Shown piece after piece: positions 26,572 to 36,167 of a stretch of DNA of 64,000 nucleotides. Location: the NCBI RefSeq assembly GCF_900116295.1, contig NZ_FPAF01000002.1:162472-226471 (forward strand), written 5' to 3'. Both the position numbers and the translations under genes were made by a program. The notes under the pieces were generated by a model. It was not told where the DNA came from and ran no database searches. It was given only the letters and a program-made list of their open reading frames with translations. Position 1 is the stretch's first letter; each line of letters opens with the position of its first letter. This DNA is from Bacillus sp. 103mf (lineage in GTDB: Bacteria > Bacillota > Bacilli > Bacillales > Bacillaceae_G).

Positions 26572-26627
26572 GACTTTAATCAATGGGGTAAAATAACAGT
26601 TTAAATAAAATTATCTAAAGTTACTCA

Positions 26628-26656
26628 AACCTATTCTATTTGAATAGGTTTTTATT
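26628..26656 (+). terminator. Terminator of CAP gene
   Basis: AACCTATTC-tatt-GAATAGGTTTTTAT. Confidence 0.8.
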
Positions 26657-26661
26657 TGTGG

Positions 26662-26911
26662 AAGTGAAATCGAACGAATTGTTATAAATAACAAAGATAG
26701 AATGATTCATTTTTGATTTGAAATGCCCCAACAAATTTGTACTATATATGATGTAAAAATTGAAATCATCAATCACACAGGAGATACAACTTATGAAGAA
26801 GAATTAGTAGAAGACATACTTTCTGTTATTACAGTTTTCAGTGCAAAATTGTATGGAAGTCGTTCTAAAAAAGCAAAAGAAATAAATGAATCTCTTCTTA
26901 AAGAAAAATAA
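26662..26911 (+). pseudogene. IS607-type serine recombinase (TnpA), C-terminal remnant with nonsense codon
   Basis: The frame EIERIVINNKDRMIHF, a TGA, then FEMPQQICTIYDVKIEII and EELVEDILSVITVFSAKLYG is the C-terminal third of an IS607-family TnpA. The expected Gly of RFGFE is TGA here. About two thirds of the gene, including the catalytic Ser region, is missing. The remnant begins almost directly after the CAP terminator. The element can no longer move by itself unless a TnpA acts in trans. Confidence 0.8.
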
Positions 26912-26932
26912 ACAGAAAGGAGGAAAAACAAA

Positions 26933-28369
26933 ATGGCACTGCTTACTTATAATAAAAAAATGGAAGTGGTGTTTTCAAAAGAAGATGAACTGATTTTAGA
27001 CGGTCAAAGTCGTATTTTAAATTGGTTATACAATCAATTGTTAACAACATGTAAAAAGGATTACGAAAACAACAATAATGAAAATCAATTTTTATATGAC
27101 CGTAATTTGCGAAATTATGTAACGAGAGTCATGAAAGAAAAATATCCATTTTTACAAACTGTGTTTTCTTCTCCTGTAAAAGAAGTGTCCGCTCGTTTAA
27201 AAGATGCGTTTACACGTTTATTTACAGGACAAAATCAATATCCCAATTACCGTAGTTGGAAGAAAAAATGGTACAGTTTATTTTTTGACGAACCAAACAA
27301 GGGATGGGAAATTAGAGAGAATAAGCTTCTGATTATGTTAGGGAAAATTTCTGACATGCCTAAAATCAAGGGAAAACATAACCCTGGCGTATTTGGTACA
27401 TTAAAAGAACCATTTTCATTACAAGAATATGAAACGATTCGAACTTGTCGTTTATGTAAACAACAAGGCGGTCGTTTTTATGTCATCCTCACCATCGAAA
27501 GAGGAAATGAAACCGACTTACAGTTTAAAGAGGAATTGAAACAATACAAAAAAGAAATCAAACAATACAATTACTTAAAAAAACAGGCAAAATCACAAGA
27601 AGAAAAAAAAGCTTTACCACAAAAACCAGTGAAACCTGTTCAAGAAATGAATGTACCCAAAGAGTCATGGATTTCTTTAGACCCTAACCATAAAAATTTC
27701 TTTGTAGGTGTGGATAACAAAGGTAATTCCATTGAATGGAGAAAAATACCACTTGTTAAATATTGGGATCGAAAAATCGATGAGTTGAAATCCCTTCGAG
27801 ATAAGTGTAAAAAAAATTATCGAAAACGAACGACGAAACATGGGAATCCATACACCGTATATAGTCCAAGATGGAATAAAATCAACAAAGCGTTAAATAA
27901 AGCGTATCATTGTCGCCGAGAACAAATGAAGACTACAATGTATACGATTGCGAATGAATTATATAAACAATATGATGTTGTCATTATGGGAGATTATGTA
28001 CCATCTAATGATACTGCTCCTTTGGATCACATGAAACGTAGTATGTTGAATCAAGAAGTCATCGGTTCGTTTCGTAAAATCCTAAAATGGGTAGCAGAAA
28101 AGAAAAACAAACACTTTTTCCTTGTTGACGAACGAGATACGACGAAAACATGTTGCGTATGCGGCCACAAAGAAAAGAAAGTACCATCAGTGCGTGTGTT
28201 TACTTGTGTGCCCTGTAAGACAACCTTAATGCGTGATAACAATGCTTCTGTGAACATCGCAAAAAAAGAACGGTTTTTCTTACAAGAAACATATTTCTCG
28301 AAATTAAGCACATTTACTCGTGCAGGATATGTACCTGTTGGACAAAAATGTGTCATCACAAACTTTTAA
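26933..28369 (+). CDS. tnpB: TnpB RNA-guided nuclease (IS607-associated)
   Basis: The intact 478-residue protein has an N-terminal helical/WED region, a RuvC-I motif SLDPNHKNFFVGVD (Asp near 249), a four-Cys zinc ribbon (CCVC near 406, CVPC near 426) and RuvC-III RDNNASVNIA (Asp near 435). The usual RuvC-II glutamate site reads VVIMGDYVP, so the Glu is absent; a Glu occurs later in VDERDTTKTC (near 400). AAAGGAGG precedes the ATG. TnpB proteins cut DNA under guidance of an RNA from the element's right end. Paired tnpA is a remnant. Confidence 0.9.
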   Translation: MALLTYNKKMEVVFSKEDELILDGQSRILNWLYNQLLTTCKKDYENNNNENQFLYDRNLRNYVTRVMKEKYPFLQTVFSSPVKEVSARLKDAFTRLFTGQNQYPNYRSWKKKWYSLFFDEPNKGWEIRENKLLIMLGKISDMPKIKGKHNPGVFGTLKEPFSLQEYETIRTCRLCKQQGGRFYVILTIERGNETDLQFKEELKQYKKEIKQYNYLKKQAKSQEEKKALPQKPVKPVQEMNVPKESWISLDPNHKNFFVGVDNKGNSIEWRKIPLVKYWDRKIDELKSLRDKCKKNYRKRTTKHGNPYTVYSPRWNKINKALNKAYHCRREQMKTTMYTIANELYKQYDVVIMGDYVPSNDTAPLDHMKRSMLNQEVIGSFRKILKWVAEKKNKHFFLVDERDTTKTCCVCGHKEKKVPSVRVFTCVPCKTTLMRDNNASVNIAKKERFFLQETYFSKLSTFTRAGYVPVGQKCVITNF

Positions 28370-28560
28370 TTTGCCTCGCTTAGGCAACGTACTTTTGTAC
28401 GTTTACTTTCTTCTTTTGGATTATTCTAAAAGAAACTGCTGTCTATACCCGTACATGATTTTGGTATGAGACAGGGAAAAGAATTCACTCCTATGTACAA
28501 AAAAACTTACTCATGGGTAAGTTTTGAGTAAGTTTGAGGAGATTTTTCAGAGCGGTTCTC
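28300..28560 (+). ncRNA. Predicted omega-RNA / right end of IS607-type element
   Basis: From the tnpB 3' end onward there is a run of hairpins: TTGCCT-cgctt-AGGCAA, CGTAC-tttt-GTACG, TTCTTTTG / TAAAAGAA, CTTACTCATGGGTAAG and GGAGA / TCTCC. TnpB guide RNAs come from exactly this place. The element's true right boundary and the guide start cannot be set without relatives; it probably lies between 28,500 and 28,577. Confidence 0.5.
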
Positions 28561-28577
28561 CCCATTGATTATTTTAA

Positions 28578-28722
28578 TTAAAAAACCGACATAAGACGGG
28601 CAAGAGCATCTGGCCGTGTATAGAAGCGGGCAGGACCTTTTTCTGCCACACGCAGGGTTTTAAAACAAAGGGAAAAAGCGAGTGCATGTCATGTTTTGCT
28701 TGGCATAACAGCGATTTATATA
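28578..28722 (+). repeat. Copy of second dispersed repeat family
   Basis: AAAACCGACATAAGACGGGC, GAGCATCTGGCCGTGTATAG, TTTTAAAACAAAGGGAAAAA, GGCATAACAGCGATTTATAT. It lacks the TGTCGAA end. Confidence 0.75.
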
Positions 28723-28802
28723 GTTAAACCAATCGGACTCTCCTAAACTAATTTCTTTACTTTCTATTACATTTGGAGTTGAAAGAGTCCGCAAATAACA
28801 AA

Positions 28803-28834
28803 ATAAATAGAGCCTTCTTAGGGGGCTCTATTTA
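28803..28834. terminator. Terminator at RluA end
   Basis: AAATAGAGCC / GGCTCTATTT with A/T runs on both sides. Confidence 0.8.
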
Positions 28835-29752
28835 TTTTTTATTCATACAAGAATGTAAAATACGAGAAAAATCATGAGGAAGAGGGATATCTGCTTCAAT
28901 TTGGTGTTTTGTTATTGGATGTAACATTGTAATATGAGCAGCATGCAATGCTTGACGAGAAAGCATCCTTGTCTTACCGCCATATAATACATCGCCAATC
29001 AGCGGATGACCGAGATAACTCATATGAACGCGTATTTGATGCGTTTTTCCCGTTTCTAATTGAACTTTCACAAGTGTTATGTTACTCTCTTTCGAATATT
29101 GCATAACCTCGTAATGTGTTATGGCACGGTCACCTTTTGGAGAAACTCGACGCCTTGATGCATGATGGCGATCTCGTCCAATTGGAGCATCTATTGTACC
29201 TCGCTTCTTTTGTACTTTCCCTTCAACAAGTGCCATATATGTCCTCTTAATTTTGCGTTCCGTTAATAATCGATCCATAATCACACCGGCTAAAGCGTGC
29301 TTTGCAAAGACGACTCCACCTGTTGTGTCCTTATCTAATCGGTGAATATGACGCATCTTTGTTTCAATTCCTTGCATTTGCAAATGAAATGCTACATAGT
29401 TTGCTAATGTGCCTGTCCCGCCTTTATTTGCAGGATGTGTGTCTACTTGAATTGGTTTATTAGCAATTAATACATGATCGTCTTCATAGATAACTTCTAT
29501 ATCATAAAACTCTGGTTCTACATCGTACTCTTCTTGTATAAACATATGAACTTGCAATTTATCTTCTTTTTGCAGTTGTTCACTCCACCGTTTTTCTTCT
29601 CCATTAACAAGAATACTTTTTTCCATACGATATTTATGTAATAATTTTTTCGGAACTTGCCATTCTTCTTTCAAAATAGAATCTATTGTTCGTCCATCCC
29701 ATTCTGAAGGAACCGTAATTTCACACCATTCTCCCATTTTCTTTACTTTCAT
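28832..29752 (-). CDS. RluA-family pseudouridine synthase
   Basis: The 306-residue enzyme has an N-terminal S4-like domain (PKKLLHKYRMEKSILVNGEE) and the catalytic motif RHIHRLDKDTTGGVVF (Asp near 139), then GKTHQIRVHMSYLGHPLIGD. It isomerises uridine to pseudouridine in rRNA or tRNA; the target is not deducible. It is a single gene with an upstream gap of about 100 bp. Confidence 0.93.
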   Translation of the reverse strand: MKVKKMGEWCEITVPSEWDGRTIDSILKEEWQVPKKLLHKYRMEKSILVNGEEKRWSEQLQKEDKLQVHMFIQEEYDVEPEFYDIEVIYEDDHVLIANKPIQVDTHPANKGGTGTLANYVAFHLQMQGIETKMRHIHRLDKDTTGGVVFAKHALAGVIMDRLLTERKIKRTYMALVEGKVQKKRGTIDAPIGRDRHHASRRRVSPKGDRAITHYEVMQYSKESNITLVKVQLETGKTHQIRVHMSYLGHPLIGDVLYGGKTRMLSRQALHAAHITMLHPITKHQIEADIPLPHDFSRILHSCMNKK

Positions 29753-29814
29753 ATCATCACCTTATTTCTATTCATTTTCTTATTGTAACGGAAAATCGCT
29801 TCTCATGCATAATT

Positions 29815-29842
29815 AGAGACAGTTCGCAATCGAACTGTCTCC
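29815..29842. terminator. Hairpin after the 136-residue gene
   Basis: GAGACAGTTCG-caat-CGAACTGTCTC. Confidence 0.75.
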
Positions 29843-29852
29843 AATTATCGCT

Positions 29853-30263
29853 TTATGCACGAAGCCTTTTCATTTCCTGCAACATTTCTTCAGCTTTTCT
29901 TTCATATGATAAATCTTGAAAAAATTCAGCTAACCGCTTGTAGTCATTGTAAGCATCTAATAATTGGTCTATCGTTTTATGATTATTTTTTTTCAGCGAT
30001 GTTTTTAGTTTAACAGGATAACGGTATTCTCCCATATCACGAATTTTATAATATTCCTCGTCTACTTGAATGACTTTCACAAGTTCACTTTCTTCTGCAT
30101 CGAGTGTATATCCATCAAACTCGCGCAGCAATTCATAAATAATATGTGTCTCCTTTGAATAAAAACCTTTTTCTAACCGATAGCCGACAATGCGATACAT
30201 ATGCCCATCATTTTCTGCAAATTGTACATTATCATTCAATTTAAATTTAAAATAACGAAACAT
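29853..30263 (-). CDS. Conserved hypothetical protein (136 aa)
   Basis: The N-terminal half looks like a small beta barrel (FKLNDNVQFAENDGHMYRIV, IYELLREFDGYTLDAEESEL) and the C-terminal half is helical and charged (KTIDQLLDAYNDYKRLAEFF). No known catalytic motif or membrane segment is seen. GGGGGAAG precedes the ATG. I do not recognise a named family. It is a cytoplasmic protein, monocistronic, with a strong terminator. Confidence 0.65.
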   Translation of the reverse strand: MFRYFKFKLNDNVQFAENDGHMYRIVGYRLEKGFYSKETHIIYELLREFDGYTLDAEESELVKVIQVDEEYYKIRDMGEYRYPVKLKTSLKKNNHKTIDQLLDAYNDYKRLAEFFQDLSYERKAEEMLQEMKRLRA

Positions 30264-30367
30264 TGCCTTCCCCCACTCTTATATGTAATCTCCTTATCTC
30301 ATACTATTCGCTAAAATGGGGGAAAGCTATTCATACAAGTATCCCTCACCTATAAGATGAGAGATAC

Positions 30368-32566
30368 TTATTCATGCATTTTTTTCTGTTTCCTTTTGGT
30401 AAATGGAAGCCACCAGTTCCACTCGCCAAACATTTTCATTAAACTTGGCACAAGGATTAATCGAATAATGGTTGCATCAAGGAATATAGCTAGCGCAACA
30501 CCAAGCCCCATCTGCTTCACAGGCAAAATATCGGTAAAAGCAAATGCACCTGTAACAACGATCATAATTAACGCAGCTGACGTAATAATCCTGCTTGTTG
30601 ACACTAATCCTTCTAACGTTGCATAATCGTTATCTCTCGTCTCTCCGTATAATTCATGAATACGTGAAATAAGAAATACTTCATAGTCCATACTTAATCC
30701 AAATACTAACCCAAAAATAAAAATTGGCAACACAAATAATACCGAACTTTGTTCTAATCCAAAATGCCCACCTTCAAAAAGCCAAATGACAATTCCAATC
30801 GTTGCACTTAAACTAAGCACATTCATCACAATTGCTTTAATTGGAATCAGGAGCGAACGAAACGCTAGTAATAAAATCAGAAACGTTGACGCAAAAATAA
30901 CAGACATACCCACAACAACTTTATCTTTAATTTCATCTTCTAATTCTTGCTGGAAGGTTGTCATTCCACCTAGATAATATGTTATACCTTCCGTTTTATA
31001 GTTTGTTTTAAACTCTCGGACCCATTGCTTTGCTTTTTCTGTTCTTGGTTTTGTATCTAAAACAATTCCAATCGTTGTCTTATTCCCTTTCACATACGCC
31101 TCTAATGCCGGTTCTATTTGTGCACGATTTGGTGATTGCAACGTTGCTGTTAACTGTTCTGCAGTCATATTTCCAAGTTGTTCATATAAACTTTTCACTT
31201 CATATACATCTTTATCATCCTTTAGTTTCTGCACAACCTTTTGCAATGCTTGTAAATTTTCTTTTTCTGTGACATTTCCTTTCGTTTCAATAACAAGCGT
31301 CACATCTGCATGGGTTTTTACCGTTTTATTAAATGCATCTTCATAGTGTTCATAGGCAGTGCGTGCCTCACTTTTCTCAGGTAATGCTTCTACACCAGGG
31401 AACTGTAAATCTGCACCGCGAAGCGGCAATAAACAAATAATAATAAATGTAAATACTGCAATCGTCATTACAATTGGATATTTCATTACAAACTGTGCAA
31501 ATTTACGCCACATTGGTGCTGTACGCTGAACATTTTGGTTCTTTCCTAATATACGTTTCCCCATTAAAGCTAACAGCGCCGGAAGCATCGTTAATGAAAA
31601 TAAAATACTCATGATTACAACAATCATCCCACTAATGGCGACAGCTTGAATATAATCAATTTGGAAAAAGAACAAACCGGACAAACCAACAAATACACAT
31701 AAACCTGAAAAAATAATAGCGCGTCCCGCCGTTTGATAAGTAACCATAATCGCTTCTTTAACAGAACGATATGCCAGCTCTTCTCGGAAACGATTCACAA
31801 ATAAAAGAGCAAAATCAATGGATAAAGCAAGCCCAATCATCGGCGCCACGTTCAGTACAAAAATAGAAAGTTCCTTTTGTTCTCCGACAAAATATAAAAT
31901 TCCCATCGTACTAATAACACTTAGTGCCCCGTTTAAAATAGGCAAAACTGATGCAAAGAAGCTGCCAAAAGAAAGTAATAACACCAAAAACGCAATTGGC
32001 AGCCCAATCATTTCTGCTACTTTCAAGTCATTTTGTGTTCTTGTATTGATTTCATCATTAATAACTGGATATCCAGTTGGAGATACTTTTACCTCCCCGT
32101 TACTTTCTTTTTGAATATCTTTTGCAAATGCTAATGTTTTTTCCTTCCGCTCTTTGCTTGTTTTCCCGGAAAATAAAATTGTTGCATAAGCAATATCTTC
32201 CTTCAACATTGTTTTATTTTCTATCGGCTCATGAAAAGATTCATAAGCTTCTTCTCTTTGAATTTTTTTTACAACCTCATCAATTCTCTCGATAAATTTT
32301 TGCTGAGATACACCTTTCTCTTTTTGAAAGACGAGTAACAATGCATCTTGTGACTGTTTAAAATCTTTATCGAGTATCTTTTTTGTCGTTTGATAATCAC
32401 CTTGTGTTTGAAATCCATCTCCGCCTAATACACCAGGAAGCTTCGGTGCAAATATCCCAAGTAGCGCAGCTAGCAATATTAATAGCGCAATTGTTGTATA
32501 TCGAAATCGATATAACAAAGCGCCAATTTTTCCCCACATATCTACTTTATGTACAGTTGTTTTCAC
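30368..32566 (-). CDS. MMPL/RND-family transporter
   Basis: The 732-residue protein has twelve predicted membrane helices in two halves, each opened by a large extracellular loop, and the family motifs GLALSIDFALLFVNRFREEL and GLSMDYEVFLISRIHELYGE in the fourth and tenth helices; the Asp residues there carry protons. It probably exports lipids or hydrophobic compounds by proton antiport. Substrate unknown. It may be co-transcribed with nothing; a weak hairpin at 30,340-30,371 follows it. Confidence 0.92.
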   Translation of the reverse strand: MKTTVHKVDMWGKIGALLYRFRYTTIALLILLAALLGIFAPKLPGVLGGDGFQTQGDYQTTKKILDKDFKQSQDALLLVFQKEKGVSQQKFIERIDEVVKKIQREEAYESFHEPIENKTMLKEDIAYATILFSGKTSKERKEKTLAFAKDIQKESNGEVKVSPTGYPVINDEINTRTQNDLKVAEMIGLPIAFLVLLLSFGSFFASVLPILNGALSVISTMGILYFVGEQKELSIFVLNVAPMIGLALSIDFALLFVNRFREELAYRSVKEAIMVTYQTAGRAIIFSGLCVFVGLSGLFFFQIDYIQAVAISGMIVVIMSILFSLTMLPALLALMGKRILGKNQNVQRTAPMWRKFAQFVMKYPIVMTIAVFTFIIICLLPLRGADLQFPGVEALPEKSEARTAYEHYEDAFNKTVKTHADVTLVIETKGNVTEKENLQALQKVVQKLKDDKDVYEVKSLYEQLGNMTAEQLTATLQSPNRAQIEPALEAYVKGNKTTIGIVLDTKPRTEKAKQWVREFKTNYKTEGITYYLGGMTTFQQELEDEIKDKVVVGMSVIFASTFLILLLAFRSLLIPIKAIVMNVLSLSATIGIVIWLFEGGHFGLEQSSVLFVLPIFIFGLVFGLSMDYEVFLISRIHELYGETRDNDYATLEGLVSTSRIITSAALIMIVVTGAFAFTDILPVKQMGLGVALAIFLDATIIRLILVPSLMKMFGEWNWWLPFTKRKQKKMHE

Positions 32567-32651
32567 AGAGTCTCACCTACTCCTCTTCTCATATTCTTTC
32601 TCTTAGTGTATCATATCCACTCTCTCGTTTATGAAAAAAGGATCGCTTTTC

Positions 32652-33299
32652 TTAACGCTCTTCATTCGCTTGAAAACGCGCTGAATAGAAACGGTGTAAA
32701 TAAATAGCGATAATAAGTAATATACCGCTCATACAATAACCTGCTAAAACATCAGTTGGATAATGCACAGATAAAATAATCCTGCTTAATCCAATTAAGA
32801 CAATAAATACAATGGCTACTATCGTTACAAAACATTTTACTGCTACACTTTTTACGTTTGCTGCGATGATATAGGCAAGAAATCCATACGTAACAATCGA
32901 TAACATCGCATGTCCGCTTGGAAAGCTATATCCGAGCGCCTCTAGCGCCTCATTAATAGTCGGCCGATCTCTTTTCACAATAGATTTAATGCCTTTATTA
33001 ATAAGATGTGTACTAAGAATAGAAAGAGGATATATTACCATTGCTACATAATAACGTTTCTTCAAAAAAAAGAACAGACTTACCGCTAACACAATTACAA
33101 TCCCAATTCCAGAACCAAGCTTTGTAACATAACGAAAAAACGTAAGTGATGATTCTGTTTGAAGTCCTGTTACCCTTCCTTTCACATACTCATCAACTAT
33201 CGTTACTCCGCCAGAACGTACTTTCCATGCAATAATACTAAATGCACAAAGCAAAAGTACGGTGCATACAATCTCATACATATGTAATTTCTTTTTCAA
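32652..33299 (-). CDS. PAP2-family membrane phosphatase
   Basis: The 215-residue protein has about six membrane helices and the three PAP2 motifs: KRDRPTINE (motif 1, KxxxxxxRP), SFPSGHAM (motif 2) and SRIILSVHYPTDVLAGY (motif 3). It likely dephosphorylates undecaprenyl-diphosphate or another lipid phosphate outside the membrane. It precedes the MMPL gene on the same strand by about 85 bp and could share its promoter. Confidence 0.9.
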   Translation of the reverse strand: MKKKLHMYEIVCTVLLLCAFSIIAWKVRSGGVTIVDEYVKGRVTGLQTESSLTFFRYVTKLGSGIGIVIVLAVSLFFFLKKRYYVAMVIYPLSILSTHLINKGIKSIVKRDRPTINEALEALGYSFPSGHAMLSIVTYGFLAYIIAANVKSVAVKCFVTIVAIVFIVLIGLSRIILSVHYPTDVLAGYCMSGILLIIAIYLHRFYSARFQANEER

Positions 33300-33319
33300 A
33301 CTACAGTTCCTCCTACTAT

Positions 33320-33357
33320 AAAAAAAACGCGATTTCCGCTAAGAAATCGCGCTTTTT
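33320..33357. terminator. Terminator of potABCD
   Basis: AACGCGATTTC-cgctaa-GAAATCGCGCTTTTT. Confidence 0.88.
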
Positions 33358-33358
33358 A

Positions 33359-34411
33359 TTACTTTTCTTTTCCTGTCTTCAGTTCTGTCCAGTAACGATC
33401 ATAATCTTTTATTTTTCCATCCACATCGACAAGCCATTCTGTACGATCTAGCTCTTCTTTCGTTAAGAAAATCATATGATTGTCTTGATACTCTTTGCTG
33501 TGAAGAGGACGAGCCTTTTCATTTGGATTACTATATCCAATGGATTCATAGTTTTTCACGCTAACTTTAGGATCCATTAAGTAGTTAATAAATTTCTCTG
33601 CAAGCTCTTTATGTTTTGCACCTTTTGGAATTGCTAATGTATCCGCCCAAATTGTGCCACCTTCTTTTGGAACGACGTATCCAACATCTTTATTCTCTTT
33701 TGCAATGAACGCCGCATCTCCGGACCATACTGTACCGATCCATGCTTCTTCAGTAATAAATTGTTGTTTAATATTATCTGTATCAAACGCTAATAAATTT
33801 GGTAATAATTTTTGAAGATCTGTAAAAGCTGTTTTTAACTCCGCATCATTTGTTGAGCTATTTGAAAAACCATGTTTCTTAAGCCCCATGCCAAGTACTT
33901 CACGAGAATCATTTAATAATGCCACGTGTCCTTTATACTTTTCATTCCATAAATCAGCCCAACTTGTTGGCGCTTCTTTCACATGTTTTTTATTATAAGC
34001 AATGCCCGTTACACCCCATGTATACACAATTGAATACTTATTTTCCGGATCAAATGGAGGTGTCTTAAAGTTTGAAACGAGATTCTCTACATTCGGAATG
34101 TTCTTTTTATCTAATGGTTCTAACAAATCCATTTTTGTCATTGTTTTTACCATATAATCAGACGGTTGAACTAAATCATACTTTGCACCGCCTGCTTGTA
34201 ATTTCGCAAGCATTTCTTCATTACTTGCATATTTATCATAATTTACTTTCACGTCATATTTCTTTTCAAAGTCTTTAATAACTTGCTCATCAAAGTTATC
34301 AGCCCAGCTGTAAATATTTAATTCTTCTTTCTTTTCGCCGCATCCAGCTAACACACCAGCAGCAATTCCGAAAGTAAGTGCAGTACTTGCGACTACTTTC
34401 ATCCATTTCAT
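33359..34411 (-). CDS. potD: Spermidine/putrescine-binding lipoprotein PotD
   Basis: The 350-residue lipoprotein has a signal peptide with lipobox LAGC, then the periplasmic-binding-protein fold with ELNIYSWADNFDEQVIKDFE, WSGDAAFIAKENKDVGYVVP and GTIWADTLAIPKGA. It delivers polyamines to PotABC. I start it at ATG 34411, eight bases after AGGAGG; the ATG at 34417 is only two bases away. A bcr1-like repeat separates it from potC, 104 bp apart. Confidence 0.93.
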   Translation of the reverse strand: MKWMKVVASTALTFGIAAGVLAGCGEKKEELNIYSWADNFDEQVIKDFEKKYDVKVNYDKYASNEEMLAKLQAGGAKYDLVQPSDYMVKTMTKMDLLEPLDKKNIPNVENLVSNFKTPPFDPENKYSIVYTWGVTGIAYNKKHVKEAPTSWADLWNEKYKGHVALLNDSREVLGMGLKKHGFSNSSTNDAELKTAFTDLQKLLPNLLAFDTDNIKQQFITEEAWIGTVWSGDAAFIAKENKDVGYVVPKEGGTIWADTLAIPKGAKHKELAEKFINYLMDPKVSVKNYESIGYSNPNEKARPLHSKEYQDNHMIFLTKEELDRTEWLVDVDGKIKDYDRYWTELKTGKEK

Positions 34412-34460
34412 TTGCATTCCCTCCTAGTTTGAACTTAATCCTTCATCTTTTACTCGGTCA

Positions 34461-34515
34461 TTTATCCCGCTATTCGTGGGCAGTAATACTCCCACTGATT
34501 AAAGTTTCACTTTAT
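34461..34515 (-). repeat. Minimal bcr1-like element (45 bp) between potC and potD
   Basis: The element 34466-34510 (CCCGC...TTTCAC) lies between TTTAT at 34461-34465 and 34511-34515. The right duplication overlaps the potC stop codon. Confidence 0.85.
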
Positions 34516-35315
34516 TACAATGGAAGATGGCCGCCTGAATTTCCCTCTCCATCTGTACCTTTGCTACGGAACATTTCAGAAGCAAGCATTAATCCAACAA
34601 TTACAACAATTAAAATTGTCGACAATGCGTTAATTTCAGGTGATATACCACGTTTTACCATACTGTAAATATACAGTGGCAATGTTGTTGAGCCTGGACC
34701 TGATACGAAGAAACTAATCACAAAATCATCAATCGATAACGTGAATGTCAATAATGCCGCGGAAATAATCCCCGGTGTAAGTCCTGGTAGCGTTACATAA
34801 CGAAACGTTTGCCACGGCGTTGCTCCTAAATCATTTGCTGCTTCTTCTAAGTCGCGCCCCATACCCGAAAGTCTTGCTGATAAAACGACAACGACAAATG
34901 AAATACTAAATGTAATGTGGGCAATAATAATTGTCATTTGTCCAAGTTCAATACCAAGTTGACTAAACAAAATTAAAAGCGATAATCCCATTAAAATATC
35001 TGGAATGAGAATTGGTAAATATACAAGTCCGTTAATTGCACCTTCAAAACGATATTTATAACGATGTAAAGCAATTGCGATTAACACACCTAACAGTGTA
35101 GAGACAATTGTCGTGACAACTGCAATCGTCAAACTGTTTATAAGTGCATCAATTACATCCTGTTTTTGAAATAAATCTGTATACCAATGAAGTGTAAAGC
35201 CTTTCCACTCCGCATTAATACGTGAGTCATTAAACGAAAATAGCATAAGTACCATCATTGGTAAATAAAGAAACAATAAAATTAGCCAAGAATAAGTGAC
35301 TAAAAACTTTTTCAT
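34515..35315 (-). CDS. potC: Spermidine/putrescine permease PotC
   Basis: The 266-residue inner-membrane permease has six helices and the EAA-type coupling loop DLEEAANDLGATPWQTFRYV. With PotB it forms the channel. It lies seven bases after potB. The extreme C-terminus (KGTDGEGNSGGHLPL) is Gly-rich and may be where the repeat insertion changed little or nothing. Confidence 0.93.
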   Translation of the reverse strand: MKKFLVTYSWLILLFLYLPMMVLMLFSFNDSRINAEWKGFTLHWYTDLFQKQDVIDALINSLTIAVVTTIVSTLLGVLIAIALHRYKYRFEGAINGLVYLPILIPDILMGLSLLILFSQLGIELGQMTIIIAHITFSISFVVVVLSARLSGMGRDLEEAANDLGATPWQTFRYVTLPGLTPGIISAALLTFTLSIDDFVISFFVSGPGSTTLPLYIYSMVKRGISPEINALSTILIVVIVGLMLASEMFRSKGTDGEGNSGGHLPL

Positions 35316-35321
35316 CTTCGT

Positions 35322-36167
35322 TTATTCCCCTCCGTTTCCATAGTTATATACTTTCGTAGCCCGATAATATAAGTAAATTAACAGAACGGAGAATAACACA
35401 ACAATCATCGATAACGCTGACCCAAACGGCCAATCACGTGCACCTAAAAACTGATTTTGAATTACATTTCCGATTAATGCAACTTTCGAACCACCCATAA
35501 CGTCTGATACAACGAACATCCCAATAGATGACACAAATACTAAAATCGATCCTGTCGCGATTCCTGACATCGTCATTGGAACTGTTACATGCCAAAATGC
35601 TTTGAGCGGTGTTGCTCCTAAATCATATGCCGCTTCTAATTTTCTCTTATCAAGTTGTTCAATCGCTGCATATACAGGCAAAATCATAAATGGTAAGAGT
35701 GAATATACCATCCCTAGAATAACAGATGGTGTATTGTATAGTAAGTTTAAAGGTTCGCTAATAATACCTAATTTCAGCAATAGCGTATTGACAAGCCCTT
35801 GTGAACGTAAAATAACAATCCAAGCATATGAGCGAACTAAAAAGTTAATCCAAAACGGGATTGTTGCGAGAAGCAGTAAAACAGAACGCCATTTACGATC
35901 AACAATCGTCACCGTATAGGCGAACGGATATCCAATCAACAAACAAAGTACCGTTGTAATAACAGCAATTTTTACTGTTTCCCATAACGTCTCCATATAG
36001 AGCGAATCAAATACACGTCTAATATTCTCTAACGTAAAGCTCATCTCAACTGTTCCGTACGTCCCGCGCTGTAAAAATGAAAAAGCTAACACAAACAAGA
36101 GAGGTACTAAGAAGAAGACAAGTAACCAAATCACTGTAGGTAATGCAAGTAATTTCCCTTTTTTCAA
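35322..36167 (-). CDS. potB: Spermidine/putrescine permease PotB
   Basis: The 281-residue permease has six helices and the coupling loop [20 protein letters not shown]. Its start overlaps the potA stop by ATGA, so it is coupled to potA. Partner of PotC in the polyamine importer. Confidence 0.93.
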   Translation of the reverse strand: MKKGKLLALPTVIWLLVFFLVPLLFVLAFSFLQRGTYGTVEMSFTLENIRRVFDSLYMETLWETVKIAVITTVLCLLIGYPFAYTVTIVDRKWRSVLLLLATIPFWINFLVRSYAWIVILRSQGLVNTLLLKLGIISEPLNLLYNTPSVILGMVYSLLPFMILPVYAAIEQLDKRKLEAAYDLGATPLKAFWHVTVPMTMSGIATGSILVFVSSIGMFVVSDVMGGSKVALIGNVIQNQFLGARDWPFGSALSMIVVLFSVLLIYLYYRATKVYNYGNGGE

